Of a stretch of DNA of 64,000 nucleotides, positions 1-7,771 are shown one piece after another. Each line of letters starts with the position of its first letter. Position 1 is the first letter of the stretch. A program made the position numbers and the translations under genes. This DNA is from Plantactinospora sp039889035 (GTDB lineage Bacteria; Actinomycetota; Actinomycetes; Mycobacteriales; Micromonosporaceae). The notes beneath the pieces are model-generated. The model made no database searches. It saw nothing but the letters and a program-made list of their open reading frames with translations, and was not told where the DNA came from. The DNA is taken from assembly GCA_039889035.1 (NCBI GenBank), contig JBDQQY010000021.1, positions 1 through 64,000 of the forward strand. The letters run 5' to 3'.

Positions 1-66
1 CGTCATACCCTCACGGATCGCGTCCCAGAACCGGACCCGATCCCCACGCGACACGTAACGCCCCAT
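1..66 (-). CDS. IS30-like transposase, N-terminal fragment cut by window edge
   Basis: Reading leftward from ATG at 66-64, the first 22 residues are MGRYVSRGDRVRFWDAIREG plus MT, then the window ends. A strong AAGGAG ribosome binding site lies at 72-77. The opening resembles the N-terminal helix-turn-helix start of IS30-family transposases common in actinobacteria, in which a short basic segment is followed by a helix of the kind FWDAIREGM. This identification comes from recall of the family and rests on very few residues. The rest of the gene lies outside the window. Confidence 0.55.
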   Translation of the reverse strand, partial: MGRYVSRGDRVRFWDAIREGMT

Positions 67-112
67 CACAACTCCTTGATCAAATCAAGTGTTGCAACGA
101 CCCCCTGAACCC
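1..112 (-). mobile_element. Right end of an IS30-like insertion sequence
   Basis: The transposase start and about 45 bp of leader form the end of an insertion element entering from the left. Read on the minus strand, 88-112 gives a segment with GTCGTTGCAACAC, a form I associate with IS30-family terminal inverted repeats of actinobacteria. The exact tip and target duplication cannot be fixed because the other end is outside the window; 112 is an estimate. The element lies about 75 bp downstream of the permease stop codon, so it does not interrupt a recognisable gene here. Confidence 0.4.
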
Positions 113-186
113 AAGGCACGGGTAGCGCCTTCCGCGTCCAGGTCACCGCCTTGGGCAACGCGGATGGCCGGCGGTCGGGCGCGGCG

Positions 187-2148
187 CTACTCCGCCCTCC
201 CCGTCGACGGCGGCTCGGTCGGTGAGGCCCACGGCGACTGGGACGGCTGGGGCGACTGGGATGGCTGTGATGACTCGGGCGGCTGGCCGGGCACGGGTGC
301 TGGGCCGTACGGCTGGGGCGGCACCGGCGGTCCGCCGTACGGGCCGGGCTGGGGCGGCTGGGGTGGGTACGGCGACGGCGGCACCCCGTACGACGAGACC
401 GGGTACGGCTGGGTCGGTGCCCCGTACGGCTGTGCCGGCACCGGCTGGCCGCCGAACCCGATCTGCGGCGGCGGACCGGGCTGCGGCGCCGGCCCGACGG
501 CTGACCGGCCCACCCGGATCGCCAGCCGGTCCAGGTAACCGATCTGGAGTCCGACGAACGCCAGCAGGAACATCACCAGCAATGGCAGCGGCAGGACCAG
601 GCCCAGGAAGCCGGTGCCCCGGTTGCCGAAATCGGCCATCAGCATCTCGGCCAGCAACGGGGCCGAGGCGTTCTCCGGGTCGGACGTGACCAGCCGGGCC
701 CACAGCGGCTGCTGGGCGCTGAACAGCCAGGTCAGCAGGAACGCGACGGCCAGCATCGGCAGTGCCGGCAGCAGCAGGGTACGGACGGCGTCCCCGCCGG
801 CCCGCCACTTCGGCTGCTGTCCCCGGAACAGCAGGGTGAAGACGAACAGCGCCGGTACGCAGAGCCAGACCGGCGGGATCATCCCGAGGAACGTGTTGAC
901 CTGGTCGTTTTCGCTGACCCGCTTGAACCCGGCGACGGCCAGTGGACCGATGCCCACGAAGAGCCACGGCGCGAACGGCAGGAGGAGCAGCTCGCTCCAC
1001 CGGCCGAGCGGGCGCAGCGCCCCGATGCCGAACCCGGCCACCGCCGCCAGCCCGACCGACACCAGCGCCGAGACGAACGGCGGCAGCCAGGTGTTGACGA
1101 GTACGTCCGTCGTGCTGACCCCGCCGGGCAGGTCGGTCCCGCTGAAGGCGTGCCGCAGCCAGGGCGCGACGGCCCAGCCGAAGACGCCGAGCACGACGAC
1201 GAGCCCCGCGATGACGATTCCGAGGTAGACAGTGGAGGGACCGCGCACCGGAGCCGGCGGGCCGCCGGGCCGGTCCCGCCAACCGTCGAACTCGATCCGG
1301 GTACGGCTGGCCAGCAACAACCCGGTCGCGGCGAGCCCGAGCCCGCCGAGTACGACCAGCAGCAGCGTGGAGGTGGCCGCACCCAGTCCGAGCCGGAAGG
1401 TGGTGAAGCTCGTCTGCACCGTCCCGAGGACCGGTGTCATGGTCGAGCGCGCCGGCCCGCCGTTGGTGAGCAGCGCCGGTGCGGTGAAGATCTGGAGTGA
1501 CAGGGCGAGCACGGCCAGGCCGACCAGCCCGCCGACGGTGAGCAGGGCCGGGGTCGGCCATCGGCCCGGTTCCCGCTGCCGCAGCGCGCTCAGGAACGCC
1601 GTCGCGGCGACCGCCACCACCAGCCCGAACGAGGTCGCCGCGAGTATCCAGGTCAGCTCGAACCGCGCGCCGTCGGCGAGCGAGCCCGACCCGGCCAGCC
1701 GCAGCCGCCAGCCGAGGAACACCGCGACCGGGGCGTACCCGGCGATCGGCACGGCCAGCACCGCCCGGGTGAGCAGCCGACCCAGCCGGCCGGCCCGGTC
1801 GGCGACCACCGCCAGCAGCGGCGCGACCAGCAACGCGAACGCGAGCGGCAGCAGACCGAGCAGCAGCGCCAACCCGAACTGGCCCAGGAACCCGTCTTCG
1901 AAGACCGCCTGATAGTTCTCGATCCCGGCCGATCGCGGCTCTCGGAAGAGGTTTTCGTGCCGGAAGCTGGTCAGTACGGTCGAGGCGGTCGGTGCGACGT
2001 ACGACCAGATGAGCGCGATCAGTGCCGGCAGCAGCAGCGCCAGGCCGAGCAGCGCACGCCCCGCCGAGCCCGCTCCAGCCTGCGGAGCCGGATGATGCCC
2101 GGCCGGCGGCACCGGCACCGTCCCGGATGGTTGTCCTGGATAGCCCAT
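187..2148 (-). CDS. Fused two-domain sugar ABC transporter permease
   Basis: The 653-residue membrane protein looks like MalF and MalG permease halves joined in one chain. The N-terminal half opens with a hydrophobic segment (about residues 32-52) followed by a SFRHENLF-type periplasmic loop, as in MalF. A second set of membrane spans starts near residue 300 and includes a MalG-like stretch around VNTWLPPFVSALVSVGLAAV. The last ~100 residues are a Pro/Gln/Tyr-rich cytoplasmic tail with repeated QPYG units. Such permeases import oligosaccharides with a lipoprotein binding protein and an MsiK-type ATPase, but neither is encoded nearby. The start ATG at 2148 follows a G-rich stretch. It is 116 bp downstream of the MFS gene on the same strand. 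The fusion is inferred from length and hydropathy by eye; substrate unknown. Confidence 0.7.
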   Translation of the reverse strand: MGYPGQPSGTVPVPPAGHHPAPQAGAGSAGRALLGLALLLPALIALIWSYVAPTASTVLTSFRHENLFREPRSAGIENYQAVFEDGFLGQFGLALLLGLLPLAFALLVAPLLAVVADRAGRLGRLLTRAVLAVPIAGYAPVAVFLGWRLRLAGSGSLADGARFELTWILAATSFGLVVAVAATAFLSALRQREPGRWPTPALLTVGGLVGLAVLALSLQIFTAPALLTNGGPARSTMTPVLGTVQTSFTTFRLGLGAATSTLLLVVLGGLGLAATGLLLASRTRIEFDGWRDRPGGPPAPVRGPSTVYLGIVIAGLVVVLGVFGWAVAPWLRHAFSGTDLPGGVSTTDVLVNTWLPPFVSALVSVGLAAVAGFGIGALRPLGRWSELLLLPFAPWLFVGIGPLAVAGFKRVSENDQVNTFLGMIPPVWLCVPALFVFTLLFRGQQPKWRAGGDAVRTLLLPALPMLAVAFLLTWLFSAQQPLWARLVTSDPENASAPLLAEMLMADFGNRGTGFLGLVLPLPLLVMFLLAFVGLQIGYLDRLAIRVGRSAVGPAPQPGPPPQIGFGGQPVPAQPYGAPTQPYPVSSYGVPPSPYPPQPPQPGPYGGPPVPPQPYGPAPVPGQPPESSQPSQSPQPSQSPWASPTEPPSTGRAE

Positions 2149-2264
2149 CGCGCATGCCCCCGCCGCTCGCCTGTCCGGCCACCGCGACCGTACCGGCCGT
2201 CGGTTACGGGTGCGAAGAGCGCCGCGCCGACTGCCCAGGAGTTGCCGATTCCGGCAATCCCGGG

Positions 2265-3590
2265 TCAGTCGGCCCGGCCGCCCGCCGGTGAGGCTACCGG
2301 CGTTGCCGCTTCGGCATCCCTTGCCGCCGCAGTCGGGGCCGTCAGCGGGGCCGGAGCCGCGCCGGCAGCCGGGCGCCCGGCAGAGAGCCCGCGTACGCCG
2401 GGATCGGCCAGCATGCCGAGCACCGCGACGAGCACGATGCCGGCGGCGACCAGCAGAGTCGGGTCGGTGCCGATCTCCTCCGCCACCGGACCGATCGCGA
2501 TCTGGCCGAGCGGGATCGCCAGGAACGAGCCGAGCGCGTCGTACGAGTAGACCCGGGCGAGCTTGTCGGCGGGGATGTTCTGCTGCATCGAGGTCTCCCA
2601 GGCGACCGAGAACTGCTCGACGGCCAGCCCGGCCACGAACGCGGCGGCGATCAGCACCACCACGGACGGCGCCCAGGCGAGTCCGATCAGCAGCAGTACG
2701 TCGGCGAACATGCAGAGCACGCCGAGCAGGAGCAGCCGGCGTACCCGGATCCGGAGCGCGACCAGCGCTCCGGCGACCATGCCGGTGGTCTGGGCGGCGA
2801 GCACCACGCCCCAGGCGGTTCGGCCGATCGTCTCGTCCGCCACGTCGGGGCCGAGGACGTTGACCGAGCTGGCGTAGGCGAAGTTGATCAGCAAGAAGCC
2901 GAGTACCACCACCCAGACCCAGGAGCGCCCGACGAACTCGGTCCACCCCTCGCGCAGTTCGCGGATCGGGTTGGCCCGCTCGGTGCGCGGGCCGGCGACG
3001 GCGTGGACGCGTACCCGGGCGAATGCCAGCCCCGCCAGCGCGAAGGTCGTGGCGTCCACCAGCAGGCCCCAGCCCGGTCCGACGCCGGCCACCAGCACGC
3101 CGCCGAGCGATGCGCCGCCGATCATGGCGGCGTTGATGCCGAGCCGGTTGAGCGCGTTGGCCGACTGGAGCAGCTCGGCCGGCACGGTCTGCGGGACCAG
3201 CGCGGCGGCGGCCGGCCAGGCGAAGGCGGCCACCACGCCGTTCACGGCGGCGAGCGCGACCAGCGCCGGGATCGTCGCGGTACCGGTCAGCACCAGCGCC
3301 GCGACCGCGCCCTGGGTGAGCGCGGCGAGCGTGCAGGAGACCACCATCACCGCCTGCCGGGGCAGCCGGTCGGCCAGCACGCCGCCGAAGAGCAGGAACA
3401 CCACGTGGGTCAGCGACCGCGCGCCGACCACCAGGCCGAGGTCGCGCACGCTGTCGGTGAGATCGAGTACGGCGAACGCCAGCGCGATCGGTGCGACCGC
3501 GTTGCCGAGCATGGTGGCGGCCCGACCGATCGCCAGATAGCGGAAGGGCCGGTGCCGCAGCGGCGCGAGCACCCCGTCCCGGGTACCCAC
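2265..3590 (-). CDS. MFS family exporter (EntS-like)
   Basis: A 441-residue, twelve-span major facilitator of the enterobactin-exporter/multidrug type. The N-terminus (FRYLAIGRAATMLGNAVAPI) and the loop GGVLADRLPRQAVM, a form of the motif A between spans 2 and 3, fit the family. It probably exports a small hydrophobic molecule by proton antiport; the substrate cannot be read from sequence. The C-terminus is Ala/Pro-rich. The GTG start at 3590 is only two bases beyond the stop of the ArsR-like fragment upstream, so the two would be co-translated, a common arrangement for a regulator and its exporter. Confidence 0.85.
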   Translation of the reverse strand: MGTRDGVLAPLRHRPFRYLAIGRAATMLGNAVAPIALAFAVLDLTDSVRDLGLVVGARSLTHVVFLLFGGVLADRLPRQAVMVVSCTLAALTQGAVAALVLTGTATIPALVALAAVNGVVAAFAWPAAAALVPQTVPAELLQSANALNRLGINAAMIGGASLGGVLVAGVGPGWGLLVDATTFALAGLAFARVRVHAVAGPRTERANPIRELREGWTEFVGRSWVWVVVLGFLLINFAYASSVNVLGPDVADETIGRTAWGVVLAAQTTGMVAGALVALRIRVRRLLLLGVLCMFADVLLLIGLAWAPSVVVLIAAAFVAGLAVEQFSVAWETSMQQNIPADKLARVYSYDALGSFLAIPLGQIAIGPVAEEIGTDPTLLVAAGIVLVAVLGMLADPGVRGLSAGRPAAGAAPAPLTAPTAAARDAEAATPVASPAGGRAD

Positions 3591-3592
3591 GA

Positions 3593-3763
3593 TCAGTCCT
3601 GTGTGCGGTAGCGCTTGGCGGCACCGCCCCGGATGCGTTCCTCGCCGGCCACCTGGATCAGGCCGGCGGCCAGCAGGTGCCGCAGGTGGTAGCTGGCGTT
3701 GGCGTGGGTGAGGTCCAGTTCGTGGGCGATCTGGGCGGCGGTCAGCGCCGACGCGGTGAGCAC
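3593..3763 (-). pseudogene. ArsR-type winged-helix fragment
   Basis: From a GTG at 3763 a 56-residue frame encodes LTAAQIAHELDLTHANASYH followed by LRHLLAAGLIQVAGE and ends RYRTQD. This is the recognition helix and wing of an ArsR/HTH_20-type regulator. The first helices of the family (the ALAHPLR segment) are missing; upstream the frame runs straight into the 3' end of the thiolase gene. The usual C-terminal part is also short. It is therefore either a minimal regulator or, more likely, the remnant of one that controlled the adjoining exporter. The stop is two bases before the exporter GTG, so the 3' junction looks original. Confidence 0.5.
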
Positions 3764-3791
3764 TGCGGGGTCTTCGCTTGTTATCGCCGGC

Positions 3792-5084
3792 TCAGCGTTC
3801 CAGGATCGCCACCACGCCCTGACCGCCGGCCGCGCAGATCGAGATCAGTCCACGCCCCGAGCCGCGCTCGGCGAGCAGCTTGGCCAGGGTGGCCACGATC
3901 CGGCCGCCGGTAGCGGCGAACGGGTGGCCGGCGGCCAGCGACGAGCCGTTGACGTTCAGCTTCGCGGGGTCGATCGACCCCAGCGGGGCGTCCAGGCCCA
4001 GCCTCTCCGTGCAGAACTCCGGTGATTCCCAGGCGGCCAGGGTGGCCAGCACCTGCGAGGCGAACGCCTCGTGGATCTCGAAGTAGTCGAAGTCGGCCAG
4101 GGTCAACCCGGCCCGGTCGAGCAGCCGGGGCACGGCGTACGCGGGGGCCATCAGCAGCCCCTCGTCGCCGTGTACGAAGTCGACCGCGGCGGTCGTCGAC
4201 GCACCGAACCAGGCCAGTACCGGCAGGTTGTGCGCCTTGGCCCACTCCTCGGAGGCGAGCAGCACCGTCGACGCCCCGTCGGTGAGCGGGGAGGAGTTGC
4301 CGGCGGTCATGCTGGCGTGCTCGGCGTCCGGTCCCCGGGTGCCGAAGACCGGCCTGAGCGTGCCGAGCTTCTCCACGCTGGTGTCGGGGCGGAGGTTCGC
4401 ATCCCGGGTCAGCCCGAGGTACGGCGTGACCAGGTCGTCGAAGAACCCACGGTCGTAGGCGGCGGCGAGCCGCTGGTGCGACCGGACCGCGAGTTCGTCC
4501 TGAGCCTGCCGGTCGACGTTCCACCGCCGGGCGGTGACGGCCGCGTGCTCCCCCATCGACAGTCCGGTACGCGGCTCCGCGTTGCGTGGGACTTCCGGCC
4601 GGAACGGCTGGGCCGGACGGAGCCGGGTGGCGGCCTTCAGGCGTCCGCCGAGGGTGCGGGCGGCGTTGATCTCCAGCAGGGTGCGCCGCAGGTCCTCGTT
4701 GACCGCCAGCGGCGCGTCCGAGGTGGTGTCCACGCCACCGGCGACCCCGACCTCGATCTGGCCGAGCGCGATCTTGTTGGCGACCAGGATCGCCGCCTCC
4801 AGGCCGGTGCCGCAGGCCTGCTGGAGGTCGTACGCCGGGGTGCGCGGGTCGAGCCGGGAGCCGAGCACCACCTCCCGGGTGAGGTTGAAGTCCTTCGAGT
4901 GCTTGAGTACCGCACCGGCGGCCACCTCGCCGAGCCGCTCGCCGGCCAGGCCGAACCGGGCGATCAACCCGTCCAGGGCAGCGGTCAACATGTCCTGGTT
5001 GGACGCCCTGGCGTACCGCCCGTTGGAGCGGGCGAACGGGATCCGGTTGCCTCCGAGGACCGCGACGCGACGTACGGCTTCCAT
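3792..5084 (-). CDS. fadA2: Acetyl-CoA acyltransferase (thiolase), FadA2-like
   Basis: A 430-residue thiolase that cleaves 3-ketoacyl-CoA, or condenses acyl-CoA in reverse. The nucleophile is Cys91 in QQACGTG, the catalytic His387 is in GHPFAATG, and the second Cys417 is in CAAGGQG. The NEAF motif reads HEAF (His338), as in long-chain thiolases. Length is normal for the family. The gene diverges from fabG4 across a 57-bp intergenic region holding a TetR-type operator-like palindrome. The order fadA2 / fabG4 / htdX matches the Mycobacterium tuberculosis Rv0243-Rv0242c-Rv0241c locus, which supports the assignment. Its 3' end abuts the ArsR-like remnant. Confidence 0.93.
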   Translation of the reverse strand: MEAVRRVAVLGGNRIPFARSNGRYARASNQDMLTAALDGLIARFGLAGERLGEVAAGAVLKHSKDFNLTREVVLGSRLDPRTPAYDLQQACGTGLEAAILVANKIALGQIEVGVAGGVDTTSDAPLAVNEDLRRTLLEINAARTLGGRLKAATRLRPAQPFRPEVPRNAEPRTGLSMGEHAAVTARRWNVDRQAQDELAVRSHQRLAAAYDRGFFDDLVTPYLGLTRDANLRPDTSVEKLGTLRPVFGTRGPDAEHASMTAGNSSPLTDGASTVLLASEEWAKAHNLPVLAWFGASTTAAVDFVHGDEGLLMAPAYAVPRLLDRAGLTLADFDYFEIHEAFASQVLATLAAWESPEFCTERLGLDAPLGSIDPAKLNVNGSSLAAGHPFAATGGRIVATLAKLLAERGSGRGLISICAAGGQGVVAILER

Positions 5085-5118
5085 GGTGACGCCTCCAGAA
5101 CGCAGGGTTGTTCCTACC

Positions 5119-5132
5119 TTACCCGCGAGTAG
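5119..5132. promoter_or_regulatory. Putative TetR operator between fadA2 and fabG4
   Basis: The 14-mer TTACCCGCGAGTAG is a near-perfect inverted repeat of the form TTACNCGCGNGTAA with one mismatch at the last base. It lies 9 bp before the fabG4 ATG and 34 bp before the fadA2 ATG, so a bound repressor would block both. The same motif occurs at 9613-9626, with a weaker copy at 9597-9610, in front of the TetR gene. That TetR binds here is inference. Confidence 0.55.
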
Positions 5133-5141
5133 GCTACGGTC

Positions 5142-6548
5142 ATGAGCGACAGGTACGCGAGCTTCGCCCACACCGGTCCCGGCCGGGCGCTGGTCAAGCG
5201 CCTCGGCCTGCCCGACCCGCCCAGGCTGCGCCGGCACCGCCCCGGCGACCCGCTGACGCACGGCCCGGTACGCCTCGACGCCGCCTCCGGCGGCCGCCTG
5301 GTCGAACCGCTGGCCAAGCTGCTCACCTCGGCCGGCGTGGAGATCACCGACCCGACCGCGACCGACCCGACCGCGACCGACCCGACCGCCACCGCCACCG
5401 GGCTGGGCGACGGCGCCGGCGACGGCGCCGGCAAGGTGCTGCCACAGGCCGCCCTGCTCTACGACGCCACCGGCATCACCGACTCGTCCGGACTGCGCGC
5501 GCTCTTCGACTTCTTCCACCCGCTGGCCCGGGCGCTGCACCCGTCCGGCCGGGTGGTCGTCTTCGGCACCCCGCCGGAGTCCTGCGGCACACCCCGGGAG
5601 GCGACCGCGCAGCGCGCCCTCGAAGGGCTGACCCGGAGCATCGGCAAGGAGTTCGGCCGGGGTACGACCGCACAGCTCGTCTACGTCGCGCCGGGTGCCG
5701 AACGGGCCGTCGAGTCGACCCTGCGCTTCCTGCTCTCCGGCCGCTCGGCGTACGTCTCCGGGCAGGTGGTCCGGATCGGCCCGGCCGAGGTGCCGGAGGT
5801 CGACTGGGCCCGCCCGCTGGACGGCCGGATCGCCCTGGTCACCGGGGCCGCCCGGGGAATCGGGGCGAAGGTCGCCGAGGTACTGGCTGCCGACGGCGCC
5901 CAGGTGGTGGCGCTGGACGTACCGGCGGCCGGTGACGCGCTCGCCGAGGTCGCCAACGCCGTCGGCGGTACGGCGGTCCAACTCGACCTGACCGCGCCCG
6001 ACGCGCCGCTGCGGCTCGCCGACCACCTGGCCGACCGGCACGGCCGGGTGGACGTGGTGGTGCACAACGCCGGGATCACCCGGGACAGGACGCTGGGCCG
6101 GATGAGCCCCGACTGGTGGGACTCGGTGCTGGAGGTCAACCTCACCAGCCAGGAGCGGATCAACGACGTACTGCTGGACCGCGAGTTGATCCCACGCGGC
6201 GGACGACTCATCGGGGTCTCCTCGATCGCCGGGATCGCCGGCAACCGGGGCCAGACCAACTACGCGACCTCGAAGGCCGGGGTGATCGGCCTGGTGCACT
6301 CGATGGCTCCGGTGCTCGCCGAACGCGGCATCACCGTCAACGCGGTCGCACCGGGCTTCATCGAGACCCGGCTGACCGCCCGGATCCCGCTGGTGCTCCG
6401 CGAGGCCGGCCGGCGGATGAACAGCATGGCGCAGGGCGGCCTGCCGGTCGACGTCGCACAGGCCATTGCCTGGTTCGCCTCGCCCGGCTCGGCCGGCGTC
6501 ACCGGCAACGTGGTGCGGGTCTGCGGCCAGAGCCTGCTGGGGGCCTGA
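5142..6548 (+). CDS. fabG4: High-molecular-weight 3-ketoacyl reductase FabG4
   Basis: A 468-residue two-domain short-chain dehydrogenase of the FabG4 type. The N-terminal ~220 residues are the degenerate flavodoxin-like domain. The C-terminal ketoreductase has the cofactor motif TGAARGIG (234-241) and the catalytic Ser361, Tyr374 and Lys378 in VSS...NYATSK. It reduces 3-oxoacyl-CoA or -ACP, probably with NADH as in the mycobacterial enzyme. The N-terminal domain carries an extra low-complexity insertion, three DPTAT units at residues 70-84 followed by a GDGAG repeat, from a 15-bp tandem repeat at 5349-5393. The htdX start overlaps its stop by one base (TGATG), so they are translationally coupled. 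Confidence 0.92.
   Translation: MSDRYASFAHTGPGRALVKRLGLPDPPRLRRHRPGDPLTHGPVRLDAASGGRLVEPLAKLLTSAGVEITDPTATDPTATDPTATATGLGDGAGDGAGKVLPQAALLYDATGITDSSGLRALFDFFHPLARALHPSGRVVVFGTPPESCGTPREATAQRALEGLTRSIGKEFGRGTTAQLVYVAPGAERAVESTLRFLLSGRSAYVSGQVVRIGPAEVPEVDWARPLDGRIALVTGAARGIGAKVAEVLAADGAQVVALDVPAAGDALAEVANAVGGTAVQLDLTAPDAPLRLADHLADRHGRVDVVVHNAGITRDRTLGRMSPDWWDSVLEVNLTSQERINDVLLDRELIPRGGRLIGVSSIAGIAGNRGQTNYATSKAGVIGLVHSMAPVLAERGITVNAVAPGFIETRLTARIPLVLREAGRRMNSMAQGGLPVDVAQAIAWFASPGSAGVTGNVVRVCGQSLLGA
5349..5393 (+). repeat. Three 15-bp tandem repeats inside fabG4
   Basis: Three consecutive copies of GACCCGACCGCGACC (the third ends CACC) encode three DPTAT units in a surface loop of the N-terminal domain. 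Two 12-bp GGCGACGGCGCC units follow at about 5406-5430. The reading frame is kept. This looks like slippage expansion in a tolerant loop. Confidence 0.85.
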
Positions 6549-7471
6549 TGTCCGAGCAGCCGAACGCCACCGAGGGGTTGCCTGGCGAGCCCGGCAGGGC
6601 GCCGGAGAAGTCCGGGATCGAGTTGGCGGTGCTGCCGGCCGCCGGGCCGCTCTACCGGCGGGCGGCGATCGGGCTGGCCCCGAGGTTCGGTCCGGCCCGG
6701 CGTGCCGATCGGCTCCCCGAGACCGAACTGCTGGTCCGGGAGGTCGCGGTCGACCGGGAGCACCTGGCGGCGTACGACCGGGTGTGCGGGTTCCGGCTCG
6801 CCGACGCGCTGCCGCCGACCTATCCGCACGTACTCGCCTTCCCACTGGCGCTGCGCCTGATGAGCGCGCCGGAGTTTCCGCTGCCCCTGGTCGGCCTGGT
6901 GCACGTGGCGAACCGGATCACCACGTACCGCCGGGTGGACGCGGCGGAGCCGCTGGACCTGGCGGTCCGCGCCGTCGACCTGCGCCCGCACGACCGGGGC
7001 CGGCAGTTCGACGTGGTCTGCACCGCCTCGGCCGGCGGGGAGGTGGTGTGGCGTGGCGTGGCGACCTACCTGCGGCGGGAGCGTACCGGGGCCGACGGCG
7101 GCCGACGCGACGCCACGGAGCGACCGGCTCCGCCGGCCCCGACCGCGCTGTGGCGGGTGGACTCCCGGGTGGGCCGGGACTACGCCCGGGTCTCCGGCGA
7201 CCACAACCCGATCCACACCTCGCGGATCGCCGCCCGGCTGTTCGGCTTCGCCCGGCCGATCGCGCACGGCATGTGGAGCAAGGCCCGGTGCCTGGCCGCG
7301 CTGGAGGGACGGCTGCCCGACGCGTACACCGTGGACGTGGCGTTCAAGCTGCCCGTGCCGCTGCCCGGCACGGTGGCGTTCTCCGCGACCCCGGGCTGGA
7401 GCTTCGGGCTGCACGACCCGTCGCGTGGCCGCCCGTACCTGCTCGGCGCGGTGGCCGCGATCCAGGACTGA
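6548..7471 (+). CDS. htdX: MaoC-like 3-hydroxyacyl dehydratase HtdX
   Basis: A 307-residue double hot-dog hydratase. The R-specific hydratase motif YARVSGDHNPIH lies at 212-223 with the catalytic Asp218 and His223, followed by AHGMW at 239-243. The N-terminal half (about 25-175) is the second, non-catalytic hot-dog fold. It dehydrates (R)-3-hydroxyacyl-CoA/ACP to the trans-2-enoyl product, the step after FabG4. The ATG overlaps the fabG4 stop by one base. Together with fadA2 the locus supplies three steps of a fatty-acid cycle: thiolase, reductase and dehydratase. Confidence 0.92.
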   Translation: MSEQPNATEGLPGEPGRAPEKSGIELAVLPAAGPLYRRAAIGLAPRFGPARRADRLPETELLVREVAVDREHLAAYDRVCGFRLADALPPTYPHVLAFPLALRLMSAPEFPLPLVGLVHVANRITTYRRVDAAEPLDLAVRAVDLRPHDRGRQFDVVCTASAGGEVVWRGVATYLRRERTGADGGRRDATERPAPPAPTALWRVDSRVGRDYARVSGDHNPIHTSRIAARLFGFARPIAHGMWSKARCLAALEGRLPDAYTVDVAFKLPVPLPGTVAFSATPGWSFGLHDPSRGRPYLLGAVAAIQD

Positions 7472-7594
7472 TCCGGCCGGCCCCGCCCCAGGACTGATCC
7501 GGGTCGCCGCGAGCCGGGACTGATGCGGGTGATCCGGACTGATCACCCTCTCGGGCCAAGCCCGACAGGACGGAACAAACATCGAGATTTGTCG

Positions 7595-7623
7595 TTGACA
7601 TGGCCGATGTGCATCGATAGTCT
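7595..7623 (+). promoter_or_regulatory. Sigma70-type promoter of pectate lyase
   Basis: A consensus -35 TTGACA at 7595-7600 is followed after 17 bp by TAGTCT at 7618-7623 as -10. Transcription would start near 7630, just ahead of or inside the palindrome at 7633-7652, leaving a 5' leader of about 140 bases before the GTG at 7772. Confidence 0.55.
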
Positions 7624-7632
7624 TCGCTTGAT

Positions 7633-7652
7633 GCTGGAAAGCGCTTTCCAGC
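7633..7652. promoter_or_regulatory. LacI-family operator palindrome
   Basis: GCTGGAAAGCGCTTTCCAGC is a perfect 20-bp palindrome with the central CG step typical of LacI/CcpA-family operators (compare CelR/CebR sites such as TGGGAGCGCTCCCA). It sits right after the -10 element, where a bound repressor would block transcription. Sugar-responsive induction of the lyase is inferred; no LacI-family gene is present in the window. Confidence 0.7.
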
Positions 7653-7771
7653 ACCCGTCCCCAGTGCGGTCCGGACCCGCCGGCCGCACCGTCCACCCAC
7701 CGCTGGCGGCGTCCGCGTCCCACCCGCGACCCGGCCGTCGGGGTGGACCACTTCCGCTCGGAGGTTTTCCT

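Noticed and set aside
143..2182. 679-residue minus frame overlapping the permease
   Set aside because: It is an Arg/Ala/Gly-rich frame-shadow of the permease, whose own frame shows clear membrane spans.
2149..3624. Upstream extension of the permease frame to 1145 residues
   Set aside because: The extra N-terminal part is Arg/Gly/Ala noise overlapping the MFS gene in another frame. The permease starts at ATG 2148.
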